Assembly (NCBI GenBank): GCA_041752115.1
Contig: JBGSHS010000361.1
Location: 12,411 to 76,410 of the forward strand
Direction: 5' to 3'
From: JAJRVM01 sp041752115
GTDB lineage: Bacteria > Planctomycetota > Planctomycetia > Pirellulales > Pirellulaceae
DNA: 64,000 bases
In this document: piece by piece, positions 27,648-36,987 of the stretch
Layout: each line of letters begins with the position of its first letter
Position numbering within the stretch: position 1 is the stretch's first letter
Notes under the pieces: generated by a model
The model's input: only the letters and a program-made list of their open reading frames with translations
Databases searched by the model: none
What the model was told of the DNA's origin: nothing
Translations under genes and position numbers: made by a program

Positions 27648-28349
27648 CTAGAGTGTCGAGTTCAAATTGACATAAGAGAATTCGCAGTCAGGCAGACGCT
27701 CACGCAGCTGGGTAATGAGTGCTGAGGTCTCCTTAGCTCCAGCCCGGGATAGGACGATGCGAACCTGCCCACGATCTTGCGCCAGATCAAACCGCTGGAG
27801 TGAATACCGCCCCGCCAATTCGTCGATGGCCGACAGAACTCCACTCGCCCCGGCTCCAAAGTGCTCTGGCGAGTTGCCGGTGATCGTCAACAGCAAGTTC
27901 TGCCGACGCTGACCGCGGGCGGTCAGGTACATCCCCAGAATGAACACCGTGGCAACGGCCAGGAGCGCGATGGCCAACAGGGGCTCATCGGCTCCCAGTG
28001 CCAGCCCCACCCCGATGCACAGGAATAAGTAGACCAACTCCTCGGGTTCCTTGATCGCAGCTCGGAATCGGATAATCGAGAGCGAACCAACCAGTCCCAG
28101 AGAGAGAGCCAGTGAGGACTTGACGATCGCGATGACTCCGATCGTGACCAGCGTCAGGAGCGGAAAGACGCGGGTGATGGAGTCGGTATCCGAGGGTGAC
28201 GTACTGCAATGGCGATAGAGAAAGCGGATATAGAGGGCACAGACACCACCCAGAAGCATGTAGACTGTCAGGGTTATCACTTCCAGGTTCTGGCCGATCG
28301 ATATCGATCCTTGCAGCTGCTGCCACGCTTGGTGAAGGCTCTTTTGCAT
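27648..28349 (-). CDS. DUF4956 membrane protein
   Basis: 233 residues; GAGGAG ten bases before the ATG. There are four hydrophobic segments: about 23-43, 62-82 (LTLVTIGVIAIVKSSLALSLG), 100-122 and 124-144. A conserved loop LVGSLSIIRFRAAIKEPEELVYLFLCIGVGLA lies in between, the DUF4956 hallmark. A soluble C-terminal domain of about 85 residues (ferredoxin-like strand and helix pattern) faces the cytosol or exterior. It is the first gene of the operon with the VTC-like and CotH-type genes. Function is unknown; the recurrent pairing with VTC domains suggests a membrane partner of a polyphosphate polymerase. Confidence 0.88.
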   Translation of the reverse strand: MQKSLHQAWQQLQGSISIGQNLEVITLTVYMLLGGVCALYIRFLYRHCSTSPSDTDSITRVFPLLTLVTIGVIAIVKSSLALSLGLVGSLSIIRFRAAIKEPEELVYLFLCIGVGLALGADEPLLAIALLAVATVFILGMYLTARGQRRQNLLLTITGNSPEHFGAGASGVLSAIDELAGRYSLQRFDLAQDRGQVRIVLSRAGAKETSALITQLRERLPDCEFSYVNLNSTL

Positions 28350-28617
28350 GGAATTTGTCTCCTCAGTGGCAAGTACGCAGGCAGCCCCCCAAGTTCCACT
28401 GAGAATTGACCTATTTTTCCTGGTTCCACGGCAAAGGAAGTCAGCGTCGGCGATTGAGGACCCCTTTGGGCAGGCGGAACGTGGTCGTCATAATGGGGTT
28501 CCAAGAGAGGGTGGGCGGTCGGCTGCTGGCATCTGCCGTGTGAGGCGGCAGTGCCTGGACGACGTGTCAGTGGATCATCGGGTGCTTTTCTCGTACTAGT
28601 TGTTGAGTACTTGCGCG

Positions 28618-29244
28618 ATGCAGGATCCTGAGTTACGGCAGCGTTTGGCGGCGGATGCCGCAGGGACTCTCGCCGGAGAGTTCCTGCGGCATCGGGATCG
28701 GTTGTGGCGGATGGTCGATTTTCGCCTCGACCCGATGCTGGCTGGTCGTCTGGATCCCGACGATGTGTTGCAGGAGGCCTGGCTCGCCGCAGCTCAGCGT
28801 GTGGACAGTTTTCTGTCGAACGAGTCCTTGTCGTTTTTTATCTGGCTGAGGTTGATGGTCTCTCAAACGCTCATTGACCTTCAGCGGAGGCACCTGGGTG
28901 CCAAGATGCGAGACGTCTATCGCGAACAGTCGCTTAATCATGCGGCACTGTCCCGGACTACCTGCGTCTCGCTGGTGGCCCGTCTGCTCGGATCGTTCAC
29001 CTCGCCCAGCCAGGCGGCGGCCCGTGTCGAACTTGCCGCGCAGCTGCGCCACGCAATCGACGGCATGGATGAAATCGACCGAGAAGTCTTGGTGCTGCGG
29101 CATTTTGAAGAGCTGACGAACAGTGAGATCGCTCAGGTGCTGGGCATCAACGAGACGGCGGCCAGCAACCGGTACGTGCGCGCCGTTCGGCGACTGAAGA
29201 CGATCCTCGATTCCTTGTCCGATTTTTCCGAGCGTCCGCTATGA
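28618..29244 (+). CDS. ECF-type sigma factor
   Basis: ATG 28618 gives 208 residues; a TTG at 28600 is less likely. Sigma-2 region: LDPDDVLQEAWLAAAQRVDSF and FFIWLRLMVSQTLIDLQRRHLGAKMR (residues about 40-105). Sigma-4 region: MDEIDREVLVLRHFEELTNSEIAQVLGINETAASNRYVRAVRRLK (about 145-200). The linker is longer than usual. The stop overlaps the start of the kinase gene as ATGA (29241-29244), so the two are translationally coupled. Planctomycetes have ECF groups defined by linkage to Ser/Thr kinases in place of a membrane anti-sigma factor; the kinase is the likely controller. Confidence 0.92.
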   Translation: MQDPELRQRLAADAAGTLAGEFLRHRDRLWRMVDFRLDPMLAGRLDPDDVLQEAWLAAAQRVDSFLSNESLSFFIWLRLMVSQTLIDLQRRHLGAKMRDVYREQSLNHAALSRTTCVSLVARLLGSFTSPSQAAARVELAAQLRHAIDGMDEIDREVLVLRHFEELTNSEIAQVLGINETAASNRYVRAVRRLKTILDSLSDFSERPL

Positions 29245-32200
29245 ACCAACAGCCTGTGCGTGATCCCATTGATCTGTTGGCTGACGAGTTCGTGCAATGC
29301 TACCGTCAGGGAGAGCAGCCGACCATGGAAGAGTTTGCTCAGGCCCATCCGGAGCATGCGGAGGACATTCGGAACCTGTTTCCGCTGATTCTCAACATTG
29401 AACAGTTGAAGAATCGACACCTGCAGGCCGGAGGCAGGCCTTCCTCGATCGGCGCGACGCCGATCGAGCGGCTGGGCGACTTCCGCATCGTTCGGGAGGT
29501 TGGGCGTGGCGGGATGGGGATTGTGTTTGAGGCCGAGCAGCAGTCGCTGTCGCGGCGTGTGGCATTAAAAGTGCTGGGAAGTCACATTGCTCCAACTGAA
29601 AAGCAGATCCGCCGCTTTCGGCGCGAAGCGGAAGCTGCCGCGCGACTGCACCATACCAATATCGTGCCGATCTACGGTGTGGGGCAGGAGAACGGTGTGC
29701 ACTTCTATGCCATGCAGTTCATTGACGGCGTTGGACTCGACGTCGTGATGGAAGTGCTGAACGGTCATTTGCCGGCCAGTCCTGCCAGCATTCCTCCGAT
29801 GGGCGATCACCACGCGGCGTCCCCTTCGACGTCCCTCTCGGCGGCCATGATTGCCGCCAATGCACTGCGCGAAGGCTGGTTTGCCGAGGGAAAATCGCCC
29901 AGCGCAAGCTCCAGCGGCGCGGCATTCCCAGGGGGCACGTCGCCGCCGGGTGTCACGCATCACGTCGCTCGTTCGGACGACACTCCTTTGGAGCTGGCCG
30001 ACACACAGGGGGTGCCGGTCATGGCTGCCGCGGAAACGATCCCGGCCCAGCCGGCTCCTCCTGCCAGGAGACCATTGGGGAGTCGCTACTGGAAGAGCGT
30101 GGCCCGCTTGGGACGTGACGTGGCAGTTGCGCTGGACTACGCTCACACGCATGGCATTCTGCACCGTGACGTCAAGCCATCGAACTTGCTGCTGGATCAT
30201 GAAGGGAATGTGTGGATCACCGATTTCGGACTGGCAAAGCATGTGGAAAGCGAAGATCTGACCAGATCGGGTGACATTGTCGGGACGCTGCGTTACATGG
30301 CGCCTGAGCAATTCGACGGGAACACCGACCGGCGCAGTGACGTGTACAGTCTGGGACTGACTCTGTGCGAGATGTTGACATTAGAGCCGGCGTTCGGCGA
30401 CACGAAGCATGGAAGACTGATCCAGCAGAAGACACAAGGGTCACTACCTCGCCCTCGCGCACGCAATTCGCACATTCCCCGCGATCTGGAGACGATTGTC
30501 CTGAAGGCCGTGGCGACTGACCCGCAGCACCGCTATCTGACAGCCGGCCAACTGGCGGCCGATCTGCAGCGGTTTATGGAGGATCGGCCGGTCGCCGCCG
30601 CACGGACCCGCCGCGTGAAGCGATTATGGAGCTGGTGTCGCCGCAATCCGGCGATCGCCATTTCCAGCAGCACGGCCCTGATGTTACTGATCGCCGTGGC
30701 GGTCGTCGGCATTGTCAGTGCCATCACGACACGAGCCGCGCTCTTCGAGACGAAGATCGCCAAAGGGAATGCTGTGGCGGCCCAACAGCGAGCCGAACGC
30801 AATTTGAACCTGGCCGTGGAGGCCTTCGAGAGCATTTTCGAAAACGTAGCATTGCGCGGAGTTCCACAATCTCTGGAGATGGAGTACGACGATGCCACGG
30901 CTCCTCGATTCCAGTCAGTGCTCACTGAAGCTGACGCAGACCTGCTGCGCAAACTACTCACGTTCTATGAGCAGTTTGCCACTCAGAACGGTTCTGACCT
31001 GCAACTGAGAGCGAAGAACGCTGCCGCACACCATCGCATCGGCCAGATCCACCAGCGACTGGGACACGCTCAAGACGCTCGCCTGTCGTTTCGCGAGGCA
31101 TTGGCCATCTATGACCAGTTGCTGGCCGAGCATCCCGGCGAAATCAACTTGATCGTGGCCAAGGCCCGACTCCTCAACGATCTGGGCATTCTGCTGGGAG
31201 AAGACATGCGGCCATGGGCGGAGGTGACTGCCCATCATGTGAAGGCGATTCGATTCCTGTCGGAGCAAGATCCGACGGTAGCCGCCAGCGCCGCGGTCCG
31301 CTATGAACTCGCCCGCTCTCATGATCTGGCCGGGTCGGTTCTTTTTCGCGGCGACTTCGCCGACCTGGATATGGCAGGTAGCGGTGGGGGACCAGGGGCC
31401 GGACCGCCTCCGGAAGGTGGTCCACCCGGTGGACCCCAGAGACGCTGGCACGGGCTGGAATCCAAACCGAAACCACCTCCCGGCGATGGTCCGTGGTCAG
31501 GGAAACTGGAGCGTCCGCCGCACGAGGGCCCCTTCGGATGGTCTGCCCGAGGACAACGGCGTGGTCCTCCGCCCGGCAATGTCGGGTCAGCTGACCCAGA
31601 AGACATCGGTCGTTTCAACGAGGAGCATTTGACCCAGGCACACGATGCACTCACGGCCCTACTGGCGACACAGCCGCATGACGCGGCATATCGCCTCTTG
31701 ATGGCGCAGGTCGAGCGGCATCGACTGGTACACTCTCTGCGCAGTTATCAGTTGGACCAAGCGGGACAGGCTTTTCGTCACGCTCGGGAACTGCTGGAAC
31801 AGCTAGTCGCTGAGTATCCCCAGGAACCGCAGTACCGCCTCGAACTGGCCGACACGTTGTCGTTAGTGAGCACGCGACTGACTTCTATCTCGGATGAAGA
31901 GGCAGAGCGGGATCTGAATAAGGCTATTGCCTACTGTCGGCAGTTGGCGGCAGCGTTTCCGCAAATTGCCCAGTATCAAGCGCTGCTGGTTACTTCTTAT
32001 CGGAATCTCGCCCGCGTGCAGCAATCGAAACGGAATCTCCACGGAGCCGAAGAGAGTCTCAGCCTGGCGCGCGAACAACTGCTGACGTTGGCATCAAGCC
32101 ATCCCGCCCAACCGTTCTACGAAATCGAGCTGGCGATGGTGGTGCTGGACCTGGCAAACGTGCGGCAACGGATGGGCGAAGCGGAAAACGACCGGTCGCG

Positions 32201-32471
32201 GTGGGAATCGGTGCGTCAACTTCTCGAGGCCGAATTGGCTCGTGTAGGCAACGATCACGAGCAGGAGAATGCTCGCTTCGAGCGGCGCATTACATCCGCT
32301 CTCTATGCCAGTCTCGAGAAGACCTTGACGTTGTTGGGCGATACGGCTGGAGCTCAGGTGGCACGGGGCGAGTCGGAGCGTTTGAGCGATGATCCCTTCT
32401 GGCCACCTTTCGAACGATTTCGGCCCGGCTTTGGCCCCCCTCCCACTGGTCGATTCGGTCCCCGAGACTGA
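29241..32471 (+). CDS. Membrane Ser/Thr protein kinase with hinge insertion and TPR region
   Basis: 1,076 residues. After an N-terminal acidic helical region (1-75) comes a Hanks-type kinase (about 80-455): G-loop GRGGMG from 88, K110, HRDVKPSN with D310, DFG at 328-330, and MAPEQF. An insertion of roughly 100 residues (about 175-278; Ala/Ser/Pro-rich, ending near RYWKSVARLGRD) splits the kinase between hinge and helix E. One membrane span (about 472-494) follows. The exterior part (about 500-1045) is TPR-like helices, broken by a Gly/Pro-rich run (about 712-785) rich in GPP/GGP. The protein is coupled to the sigma gene and probably relays an outside signal to it. All catalytic residues are present. 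Confidence 0.92.
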   Translation: MNQQPVRDPIDLLADEFVQCYRQGEQPTMEEFAQAHPEHAEDIRNLFPLILNIEQLKNRHLQAGGRPSSIGATPIERLGDFRIVREVGRGGMGIVFEAEQQSLSRRVALKVLGSHIAPTEKQIRRFRREAEAAARLHHTNIVPIYGVGQENGVHFYAMQFIDGVGLDVVMEVLNGHLPASPASIPPMGDHHAASPSTSLSAAMIAANALREGWFAEGKSPSASSSGAAFPGGTSPPGVTHHVARSDDTPLELADTQGVPVMAAAETIPAQPAPPARRPLGSRYWKSVARLGRDVAVALDYAHTHGILHRDVKPSNLLLDHEGNVWITDFGLAKHVESEDLTRSGDIVGTLRYMAPEQFDGNTDRRSDVYSLGLTLCEMLTLEPAFGDTKHGRLIQQKTQGSLPRPRARNSHIPRDLETIVLKAVATDPQHRYLTAGQLAADLQRFMEDRPVAAARTRRVKRLWSWCRRNPAIAISSSTALMLLIAVAVVGIVSAITTRAALFETKIAKGNAVAAQQRAERNLNLAVEAFESIFENVALRGVPQSLEMEYDDATAPRFQSVLTEADADLLRKLLTFYEQFATQNGSDLQLRAKNAAAHHRIGQIHQRLGHAQDARLSFREALAIYDQLLAEHPGEINLIVAKARLLNDLGILLGEDMRPWAEVTAHHVKAIRFLSEQDPTVAASAAVRYELARSHDLAGSVLFRGDFADLDMAGSGGGPGAGPPPEGGPPGGPQRRWHGLESKPKPPPGDGPWSGKLERPPHEGPFGWSARGQRRGPPPGNVGSADPEDIGRFNEEHLTQAHDALTALLATQPHDAAYRLLMAQVERHRLVHSLRSYQLDQAGQAFRHARELLEQLVAEYPQEPQYRLELADTLSLVSTRLTSISDEEAERDLNKAIAYCRQLAAAFPQIAQYQALLVTSYRNLARVQQSKRNLHGAEESLSLAREQLLTLASSHPAQPFYEIELAMVVLDLANVRQRMGEAENDRSRWESVRQLLEAELARVGNDHEQENARFERRITSALYASLEKTLTLLGDTAGAQVARGESERLSDDPFWPPFERFRPGFGPPPTGRFGPRD

Positions 32472-32914
32472 GGAGTCGAGCCGCTTGGAAGGAATCGTGG
32501 CATGGTGCATGCCTTCCCCGTTGGTTCTTCAGGGTGCGTAACCGTCATCATCCGGGCGCAGAACGTCTGCGGGCAAGCAGTCAAGCCATGGGAATCCGGT
32601 GAAGACGGCAACTGACCAAATATCATGCCCCATGGCACCTTCTCGCCGTCGCCACGGCCCTGCATAATACGCCCAACCTGGTCCTGGCTGCAGCCACTAC
32701 GCTGGCTGACCGGAGCCGGACATCTCACTTCCCCGAAGTCCCCTCGCTCTTCTCGGAGCGAGTTGGGTGGGGACGTCACAGATGAAAGAACCGACGCGTC
32801 GCGGTGAGTAGAGACCCAAGGTGAGCGAACCAGCTGACCGGCATTCTGCTTTGCCGATGGCGACGCCAATTGGAACATCAGCGAATCACACCTACGACGG
32901 ACAAGGAGCGGCGG
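32472..32914. other. Intergenic region, nothing recognised
   Basis: About 440 bases between the kinase and fabB. A plus-strand frame in front of fabB is open but has no similarity until ATG 32915. Promoter for fabB expected here. Confidence 0.4.
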
Positions 32915-34126
32915 ATGCGCAGGGCGGTTATCACCGGTTATGGCATCGTTTCCAGTATCGGCACGAACAAGGGTCAAGTATGCGAGGCCTTACGTGCGGG
33001 GACGTCAGGTATTCGGTTCATGGAGGAGTACCGAGACAAGGGCTTCCGTTCGCACGTGGCCGGGACGATTGACCTCGAACTGGAGAACCGGATTGACCGC
33101 CAATTCGCTCGTTTCATGGGAGACGGGGCGGCTTACGGCTATCTGGCCATGTTGGAAGCGGTGGAGCATGCAGGACTTACGACCCAAGAGGTATCGGATC
33201 CGCGTACCGGTCTGGTGGTTGGGACTGGCGGGACCTCCACGAAGAACCTGTTCGAAGTTGCGCGCGTGTTTCAGGAACGTGGGGCTCGACGCGTGAAACC
33301 ATTCATGGTGTCTCGCACGATGGGGAGCACGGTGTCGGCTTGTCTCGCGACGGCCTTTCGCATCAAGGGAATCAACTACTCGATCAGCTCAGCCTGCGCC
33401 ACCAGTTCTCACTGTATTGGCCATGCGGCCGATCTGATCCGACGGGGTGAGCAGGACATCATGTTTGCGGGAGGTGGTGAAGAACTCTTCTGGCTGTCGA
33501 CGGTGATGTTCGACAGCATGGGAGCGTTATCGAGCAAATACAATGACACGCCACTGACCGCATCCAGGCCCTACGATGCCGATCGCGACGGATTCGTGAT
33601 TTCCGGAGGCGGGGGCATCGTGGTGGTGGAAGACTACGAGCGGGCACGAGCGCGGGGGGCACGGATCCATGCGGAGATCACTGGCTACGGCGCCAATTCG
33701 GATGGGGACGACATGGTCGCTCCCTCCGGTGAAGGTGCGGTCCGCTGTATGCGTTTGGCTCTGCAGCACCATCGAGAGCCCATCCAGTACATCAATACCC
33801 ATGGCACCAGCACTCTGGCTGGCGATATCGCCGAGCTCAAGGCGATCCGCGAGGTTTTCGGCGAGACGCCACCTCGGATCAGTTCGACCAAGGCGCTGAC
33901 CGGACATGCCTTGGGAGCGGCGGGAGTGCACGAGGCCATTTACTGCTTGCTGATGATGGAGCAGGGGTTTGTGCCCGCGTCGGCGAATATTCAGCAGTTG
34001 GATCCGGAGGCAGAAGGCTTCCCCATCGTGCGGGAAAACGTCTCCCAGATCGACCTCCATACCGTGATGAGCAACAGTTTTGGGTTCGGCGGAACCAATG
34101 CCACTCTCGTGCTGCAGAAGGTGTAG
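32915..34126 (+). CDS. fabB: 3-oxoacyl-[acyl-carrier-protein] synthase I
   Basis: ATG 32915 has AAGGAG about seven bases upstream; 403 residues. It resembles E. coli FabB (not FabF) almost along the full length: RRAVITGYGIVSSIG, GIRFMEEYRDKGFRSHVAG, ISSACATSSHCIG, GGGEELFWLS, YNDTPLTASRPYDADRDGFV, MVAPSGEGAVRCM. The Cys-His-His triad is complete at C161, H296 and H331. The enzyme extends acyl-ACP by condensation with malonyl-ACP in the cytosol. In proteobacteria FabB works with FabA in unsaturated fatty acid synthesis; no fabA is in the window. The closeness to the gammaproteobacterial type is notable for this phylum. Confidence 0.92.
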   Translation: MRRAVITGYGIVSSIGTNKGQVCEALRAGTSGIRFMEEYRDKGFRSHVAGTIDLELENRIDRQFARFMGDGAAYGYLAMLEAVEHAGLTTQEVSDPRTGLVVGTGGTSTKNLFEVARVFQERGARRVKPFMVSRTMGSTVSACLATAFRIKGINYSISSACATSSHCIGHAADLIRRGEQDIMFAGGGEELFWLSTVMFDSMGALSSKYNDTPLTASRPYDADRDGFVISGGGGIVVVEDYERARARGARIHAEITGYGANSDGDDMVAPSGEGAVRCMRLALQHHREPIQYINTHGTSTLAGDIAELKAIREVFGETPPRISSTKALTGHALGAAGVHEAIYCLLMMEQGFVPASANIQQLDPEAEGFPIVRENVSQIDLHTVMSNSFGFGGTNATLVLQKV

Positions 34127-34257
34127 CGGGGAGCAGGAAGGTCCAGCCGATTGCTTTGCGTCACGGAGCGAGACACAATAGTCCGTCATCGCTACCCACG
34201 TAGTGTTGATTGACGCGTCCTTGAAACGCACAGCTGAGTCCCGCGAGGAGCCTACCG

Positions 34258-35541
34258 ATGTCAGCACACTCTGGCGGCTTGCGTTTTCGTTGTCTCGCCG
34301 TCGTCATCCTGGCTTGCCAGATGACTGGACATGGTATTGCCGCGGGCGACGAGACTTGGCCGGAATTCCGTGGTCCGCGTGGAGACGGGCAGTCTGCGGC
34401 AGTGTCATTGCCGCTGCGCTGGAGCGAAACGCAGAATGTGGCCTGGAAAACACCAATCCATGGACATGGCTGGTCGTCGCCGGTTGTTTGGGGCGACCAG
34501 ATCTGGCTGACGACCGCGACGGAAGACGGAAAGGAACTGTTTGCGGTCTGTCTCGACGCCCCCTCCGGAAAGATCGTGCATGATGCCAAGGTCTTTGATG
34601 TCGCCACTCCGGAGCCCATCGCCACGGTGAACAGTTATGCGTCACCGACTCCCGCCATCGAGGCCGGGCGAGTCTATGTCCATTACGGCACGTACGGTAC
34701 GGCGTGCCTCGACACCACGACCGGACAGGTGCTTTGGACCCGGCGTGACCTGAACTGTGATCACCACGAGGGCCCCGGCTCATCTCCCATCTTGTTTCGA
34801 AACTTGCTCATCGTGCATGTCGACGGACGAGACGTGCAGTACGTGGTGGCATTGGATAAGCGGACGGGAGAGACGGTGTGGAAGACACCGCGGAGTGTCG
34901 ATTACAGCCCGTACCACGAGAACTTGCGCAAAGCGTTCTGCACTCCGACAGTTATTGACAGCGGCCAGCGTCTGGAACTGGTCAGCCCTGGGGCCAAGTC
35001 GGTGATGGGATATGATCCTGTGACGGGCAAGGAATTATGGAAAGTCCGCTATGATGGCTGGTCCATGGTCCCCCGTCCGCTGTTCGGACACGGTCTGGTG
35101 TATGTCATCAGCGATTACGAACGACCCCAGCTGTGGGCCATTCGACCTGGTGGCGACGGCGATGTGACCGATTCACACGTGGCGTGGACGATTTCGCAGG
35201 GTATGCCTGCTCAACCATCGTTGCTCCTGGTCTCTGACTCGCTGTACGCCATCACCGATATGGGAGTGGCGGTGAGCATTGCCGCCCGGAGCGGCGAGAT
35301 CCAGTGGAAGCACCGAGTGGGGGGCAACTTTGCCGCTTCCCCGATTGGTGTCCGCGACCGCCTTTACCTCTTCAGCCAGGACGCCACCACCACCGTGCTG
35401 GCCGCTGGCCCGCAGTACACATTGCTGGCCGAAAATCAGCTCGACGGCGAGTTGAAAGCCAGCCCGGCCATCGTCGGAAACGCTTTGATAATTCGTACGC
35501 GAACGCACCTTTACCGCATCGAAGATCAGTCTCACCCGTAG
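34258..35541 (+). CDS. Exported PQQ-like beta-propeller protein
   Basis: 427 residues; GAGGAG seven to nine bases before the ATG. Signal peptide 1-29 (hydrophobic CLAVVILACQMTG). WPEFRGPRGDGQ at about residue 34 is the standard start of planctomycete PQQ-repeat proteins. The rest is a propeller of BamB-like blades with repeats such as GRVYVHYGTYGTACLDTTTGQVLW and VTGKELWKVRYDGWS. It lacks the catalytic set of PQQ alcohol dehydrogenases as far as I can see, so a binding or scaffold role is as likely as catalysis. The next gene starts 13 bases after its stop: a two-gene operon. Confidence 0.85.
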   Translation: MSAHSGGLRFRCLAVVILACQMTGHGIAAGDETWPEFRGPRGDGQSAAVSLPLRWSETQNVAWKTPIHGHGWSSPVVWGDQIWLTTATEDGKELFAVCLDAPSGKIVHDAKVFDVATPEPIATVNSYASPTPAIEAGRVYVHYGTYGTACLDTTTGQVLWTRRDLNCDHHEGPGSSPILFRNLLIVHVDGRDVQYVVALDKRTGETVWKTPRSVDYSPYHENLRKAFCTPTVIDSGQRLELVSPGAKSVMGYDPVTGKELWKVRYDGWSMVPRPLFGHGLVYVISDYERPQLWAIRPGGDGDVTDSHVAWTISQGMPAQPSLLLVSDSLYAITDMGVAVSIAARSGEIQWKHRVGGNFAASPIGVRDRLYLFSQDATTTVLAAGPQYTLLAENQLDGELKASPAIVGNALIIRTRTHLYRIEDQSHP

Positions 35542-35554
35542 GAAAGGCTGCCAC

Positions 35555-36874
35555 ATGACGACACCCCAGCCATCTCAAACCGCGAAGCATCCCTCCCGCC
35601 GCGAATTTTTGAAACTGGCTTCGAGCGTGGCCGCGGTGGCAGCCACCACTCGTCTCTCTGTTGCCCGAGCGGCTCACCCCGGCGGCTCGGACGTTCTCAA
35701 GGTAGGCCTGATTGGCTGTGGAGGGCGTGGTTGCGGAGCAGCTGTGAACGCCATGAATGCCGATCCTCAAGTACAACTGACGGCTCTGGCCGACGCTTTC
35801 GACTGGCGCATTACCGAGGCTCTGAAGCTGATTTCCGCCGAGCGGCCTGAGCAGTCTCGAGTTGATCAGGAGCACTGTTTTGTTGGACTACAGGCATATC
35901 GCCAGCTGATCGACAGCGGAGTGGATGTCGTTCTGATTACCGTGCCATCGCACTTCGCGCCGATCTATCTCAAGGCGGCAGTGGACGCCGGAAAGCACGT
36001 TTTCTGTGAGAAGACCCACGCCGTCGACGCGCCGGGAGTACGGCTGGTGATGGAGGCAGGTGAGATCGCGCGGCAGAAGGGACTGTCGATTGTGTCTGGG
36101 CTCGCCTGGCGCTACCATACCGGCGTGCAAGAGACGATGAAACGAGTACATGACGGAGCGATTGGCGAGATTCATACGATCCAAGAGATCTGCAACACCG
36201 GGTCACTGCGCAGTCTGCCGCGCCGACCAGGCATGACTGAGATGGAGTACCAGATCTACAACTGGTACGACTTCAACTGGCTGTCGGCCGACCTGCCCGG
36301 CTTGAATCTGGTGCACAACCTGGACAAAGCCGCCTGGGCGTTGCACGATGACCCACCGCTCAAAGCGTGGGGCATGGGAGGACGTGAAGTGCGTAAGGGG
36401 CCTTCGTTCGGAGATGTGTACGATCACCATGCGACGGTCTTCCACTATGCAAGCGGCGTTCAGCTGTATGCCTATTGCCGACAGATCGATGGTACGCTGA
36501 CCGATGTCTCCGACATGTTCATTGGCACGAAAGGACGCTGCGATCTGCTGCGTCACACGATTCAAGGCGAGTCTCCCTGGCGCTACGAGGGGCCTGACTG
36601 CAACCGCTTTGATCTGGAACACGTGGCCCTTTTCTCGGCCGTTCGCTCCGGCCACCCGATCAACAACAGTACCTATATGGCGCGCAGCAGCCTGATGGCG
36701 CTGATGGCGACCTGGTGCTCGCACACCGGAGAGGAACTGACGTGGGACCAGTGCATGCAGTCGAATCGACAAGCGAACCCTTCGGCATACGCGTTTGACG
36801 CGATACCTCCCACGCTGCCCGACGCGAACGGACATTACCCCATTGCCGTTCCCGGCATCACCCAGTTCAGCTGA
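35555..36874 (+). CDS. Tat-exported Gfo/Idh/MocA family oxidoreductase
   Basis: 439 residues; AGGAAAGG overlaps the stop of the previous gene. A Tat leader with SRREFLKLA (from residue 14) and an Ala/Val-rich segment precedes the Rossmann domain, which starts LKVGLIGCGGRGCGAAVNAM near residue 48. EKTHAVDAPG (the EKP-like motif, here EKT) and the C-terminal alpha/beta domain (HDGAIGEIHTIQEIC, FNWLSADLPGLNLVHNLDKAAWAL) follow. These periplasmic planctomycete members oxidise or rearrange sugar derivatives with a tightly bound NAD(P). The usual EKP lysine-proline has Thr in place of Pro. The substrate is unknown. Confidence 0.9.
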   Translation: MTTPQPSQTAKHPSRREFLKLASSVAAVAATTRLSVARAAHPGGSDVLKVGLIGCGGRGCGAAVNAMNADPQVQLTALADAFDWRITEALKLISAERPEQSRVDQEHCFVGLQAYRQLIDSGVDVVLITVPSHFAPIYLKAAVDAGKHVFCEKTHAVDAPGVRLVMEAGEIARQKGLSIVSGLAWRYHTGVQETMKRVHDGAIGEIHTIQEICNTGSLRSLPRRPGMTEMEYQIYNWYDFNWLSADLPGLNLVHNLDKAAWALHDDPPLKAWGMGGREVRKGPSFGDVYDHHATVFHYASGVQLYAYCRQIDGTLTDVSDMFIGTKGRCDLLRHTIQGESPWRYEGPDCNRFDLEHVALFSAVRSGHPINNSTYMARSSLMALMATWCSHTGEELTWDQCMQSNRQANPSAYAFDAIPPTLPDANGHYPIAVPGITQFS

Positions 36875-36987
36875 ATCATGGCAGGCAAAATGCCTCTTCC
36901 GGCCCCCATCAACGAAGGGATCGGAGGTTCGTCAATTCGCGTGGCCTCTGCCGCCAATCGCACTTACTAGGCCCCGACCTGAAATGC

